Of a stretch of DNA of 62,350 bases, positions 60,662 through 62,350 are shown piece after piece; position 1 is the first letter of the stretch; every line of letters begins with the position of its first letter. Position numbers and translations under genes: made by a program. Where the stretch lies: positions 1 through 62,350 of the forward strand of contig JANPBT010000076.1 in assembly GCA_031430575.1 (NCBI GenBank), in the 5' to 3' direction. The notes below the pieces were generated by a model. The model was given only the letters and a program-made list of their open reading frames with translations. It was not told the DNA's origin and ran no database searches. This DNA comes from JANMDS01 sp031430575. GTDB lineage: Bacteria; Pseudomonadota; Gammaproteobacteria; Burkholderiales; Casimicrobiaceae.

Positions 60662-62065
60662 GTGACGACTACTTCTAAATCTGTGACTTCCGATCTCGCC
60701 GCCTTCGCCTCGTGGTTTCGCACCTGCGCGCCCTATCTTCACGCCTTTCGCGGGCGCACGTTTGTCATCGCGTTTGGCGGAGAGCTGGTTGAAGGGCCAG
60801 AATTTTGGAATTTTGTCGCCGACGTTAATTTGCTCGCCAGCTTGGGCATCCGGCTCGTGTTGGTGCATGGATCGCGTCCGCAAATTGATGCTCGGCTGCA
60901 AGCGCGTGGGATGGTTTCGGAGTTTCGCGCCGGTCACCGGGTGACGACGATCGAGACACTGCCGATCGTGATTGAAGCGATGGGCTACACCCGCGCTCAG
61001 ATTGAGGCTGCTCTTTCGACTGCAATGCCAGCCGCACCCGTTGCTAATCATCGTTTGCGCGTGGTGGGCGGCAACTATGTGATGGCCAAGCCCGTGGGGG
61101 TGGTTGACGGCATCAATATGCGCTACACCGGCGAAGTCCGCAAGATTGATGATGAGGCGATTCGAGATTGTTTGGCTACCGGAGATGTGGTGTTACTTTC
61201 AGCCTGCGGTTATTCGGCCACCGGCGAAATATTTAACCTCACCGTTGAGGATGTCGCCACCCAAGCGGCAATTTCACTGAAGGCGGACAAACTTATCTTC
61301 TTGATGGACGTTCCCGGCGTTCTCGATGATGCGGGCGGGGTGATCGCCGAGCTCTATACCCGCGAGGCCGCGCTGCTCTTGCAAGCGGGCAATCAGCCTC
61401 CAGATGTGGCGGTGTTCCTGCCCTGCGCTGTGCGCGCTTGCCAAAAAGGAGTGCCCCGCGCCCATCTGGTGAGCCGCACCGCCGACGGCTCGGTGTTGAT
61501 GGAGCTCTTTACCCGCGATGGCGTGGGCACGATGGTGACCATTGATTCTCTCGATAATATTCGACAGGCAACGATTGATGATGTGGGCGGGATTGTCGGC
61601 GTGATTGAACCGCTTGAGGATCAGGGCGTGTTGGTGCATCGCCCGCGTGCCCAGCTCGAGCAAGATATTGAAAAATTCTATGTCTCGATTCATGACGGGC
61701 GTGTGGTCGGTTGCGCTGCGCTATATCCTTACCCCAACGAAAATACGGCTGAGCTGGCATGCTTGGCGGTTGAGCCTGATTACCGGCGGGATGGTTACGG
61801 CGAGCGGCTTTTAAAAGTGATTGAAAAAACGACCCTCAATATGGGCATTTCACGGCTGTTTGTGTTGACGACGCGCACCTCGCATTGGTTCGTCGAGCGT
61901 GGATTTGGCACTGCATCGATTGACGATTTACCTGAAAAGAAACGCGCAAGCTACAACACATCGCGCATGTCGCAGATCTACGTAAAAGCCCTGCGCGCGA
62001 AAGAAACTCCACAAAAGGAAACTGCAAATGGCACGACTGGTTCAATGCATCAAGCTCGGACGTGA
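60662..62065 (+). CDS. argA: amino-acid N-acetyltransferase (N-acetylglutamate synthase)
   Basis: ArgA acetylates glutamate in the first step of arginine synthesis. The 467-aa protein has an amino-acid-kinase-like domain to about residue 300 (FVIAFGGELVEG, LVLVHGSRPQID, GVVDGINMRYTGEVRKID) and a C-terminal GNAT domain (ACLAVEPDYRRDGYGERLLKVIEK, WFVERGFGTASID). GTG is the start. Arginine feedback normally acts through the kinase-like domain. Its 3' end overlaps yggX by 38 bp. Confidence 0.95.
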   Translation: MTTTSKSVTSDLAAFASWFRTCAPYLHAFRGRTFVIAFGGELVEGPEFWNFVADVNLLASLGIRLVLVHGSRPQIDARLQARGMVSEFRAGHRVTTIETLPIVIEAMGYTRAQIEAALSTAMPAAPVANHRLRVVGGNYVMAKPVGVVDGINMRYTGEVRKIDDEAIRDCLATGDVVLLSACGYSATGEIFNLTVEDVATQAAISLKADKLIFLMDVPGVLDDAGGVIAELYTREAALLLQAGNQPPDVAVFLPCAVRACQKGVPRAHLVSRTADGSVLMELFTRDGVGTMVTIDSLDNIRQATIDDVGGIVGVIEPLEDQGVLVHRPRAQLEQDIEKFYVSIHDGRVVGCAALYPYPNENTAELACLAVEPDYRRDGYGERLLKVIEKTTLNMGISRLFVLTTRTSHWFVERGFGTASIDDLPEKKRASYNTSRMSQIYVKALRAKETPQKETANGTTGSMHQART

Positions 62066-62300
62066 AGCCGATGGGCTCGATTTCCCACCCGTTCCTGGTG
62101 AGCTCGGAAAGAAAATTTGGGAAAACGTCTCGAAAGAAGCGTGGGCGCAGTGGCAAAAGCAACAAACGATGCTCATCAATGAGAATCGTTTGAGCTTGGC
62201 CGATGCCCGCGCCCGCAAATATTTGGCCGAGCAAATGGATAAACATTTCTTCGGCACCGGCGCGGATGTAGCGGTGGGTTATGTGCCGCCGAGCCCGTAG
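62028..62300 (+). CDS. yggX: YggX, probable Fe(2+)-trafficking protein
   Basis: The 90-aa protein matches YggX throughout (MARLVQCIKLGREADGLDFPPVPGELGKKIW..., QTMLINENRLSLADARARKYL). YggX protects Fe-S clusters and is linked to iron trafficking and oxidative stress resistance. AAGGAAA about 8 bp upstream supports this start within the argA end. Confidence 0.95.
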   Translation: MARLVQCIKLGREADGLDFPPVPGELGKKIWENVSKEAWAQWQKQQTMLINENRLSLADARARKYLAEQMDKHFFGTGADVAVGYVPPSP

Positions 62301-62316
62301 CGTGATTTAAGCTTAA

Positions 62317-62334
62317 TACCTGCGGCGCAGATTT
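62317..62334 (+). repeat. TACC-dyad repeat, copy 43 (full 18 bp)
   Basis: Intergenic, 17 bp beyond the yggX stop codon, at the edge of the window. Confidence 0.95.
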
Positions 62335-62350
62335 GGCCGTTTTTGAGCCG

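Noticed and set aside
156..62334. CRISPR array
   Set aside because: Copies are short, irregularly spaced over tens of kilobases, in both orientations and inside genes, with no spacer regularity and no cas genes.
156..62334. Chi or KOPS-type strand-polar motif
   Set aside because: Such motifs are strongly skewed to one strand along a replichore; here orientations are 21 and 22.
1..62350. tRNA or rRNA genes
   Set aside because: No cloverleaf-like sequence or rRNA segment recognised by eye; a covariance search was not possible.

Overview
The window reads as the chromosome of a betaproteobacterium of roughly balanced base composition, most likely Burkholderiales or a near relative. The evidence is the conserved order mlaFEDACB / ABC transporter / bolA / murA / hisGDC..., the yqgE-yqgF-pyrR-pyrB operon followed by a non-catalytic dihydroorotase paralogue, a Bug (TctC) periplasmic binding protein, and PEP-CTERM / exosortase-A-associated genes. 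I cannot name a species.

Layout. 1-139: the end of an IS256-type insertion sequence. 196-18,247, minus strand: a histidine operon continuous with murA and bolA but broken in two places. A two-subunit molybdopterin oxidoreductase and a 78-aa ORF lie between hisF and hisI. A 5.8-kb block (flippase, TylF-like, class I and FkbM methyltransferases) lies between hisC and hisD. 18,253-23,743: an ABC-2 exporter and the Mla lipid-transport operon. 23,861-29,726: a PEP-CTERM-like secreted protein, a 902-aa DUF349 protein, a membrane-anchored hypothetical and tyrS. 29,988-41,348: surface polysaccharide and exosortase-associated genes (FemAB/GNAT protein, TPR protein, O-ligase, WzxC-like flippase, beta-helix protein, polysaccharide deacetylase, wecB, acyltransferase, acetylesterase). 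41,566-51,152: photolyase, the yqgE-yqgF-pyrR-pyrB-pyrC' operon, a GNAT protein, metG and a phosphoethanolamine transferase. 51,200-62,300: an SDR, a peptide-type binding protein, an alpha/beta hydrolase, a Bug protein, a lipoprotein, an M20 peptidase, an EEP/clsB pair, argA and yggX.

The outstanding signal is a short interspersed repeat, TACCTGCGGCGCAGATTT. I count 43 copies by eye: 37 keep the 14-base core TACCTGCGGCGCAG exactly and 18 keep all 18 bases. Chance predicts far fewer than one. Both orientations are equally common (21 and 22). The core contains a dyad, CTGCG-G-CGCAG. Copies occur between genes, sometimes as inverted pairs (one a perfect 37-bp palindrome between convergent genes), and also inside 15 conserved protein genes. 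There they are read mostly as PAAQ, SAPQV, ICAAG or TCGAD and almost never in the two arginine-rich frames. Three stretches rich in surface-polysaccharide genes carry none.

Density, lack of strand bias, terminator-like pairs, occurrence in core genes and absence from probable recent imports together resemble DNA uptake sequences (Neisseria DUS, Haemophilus USS). A miniature mobile palindrome or the binding site of a dimeric protein remain possible. I do not recognise the motif as a described one.
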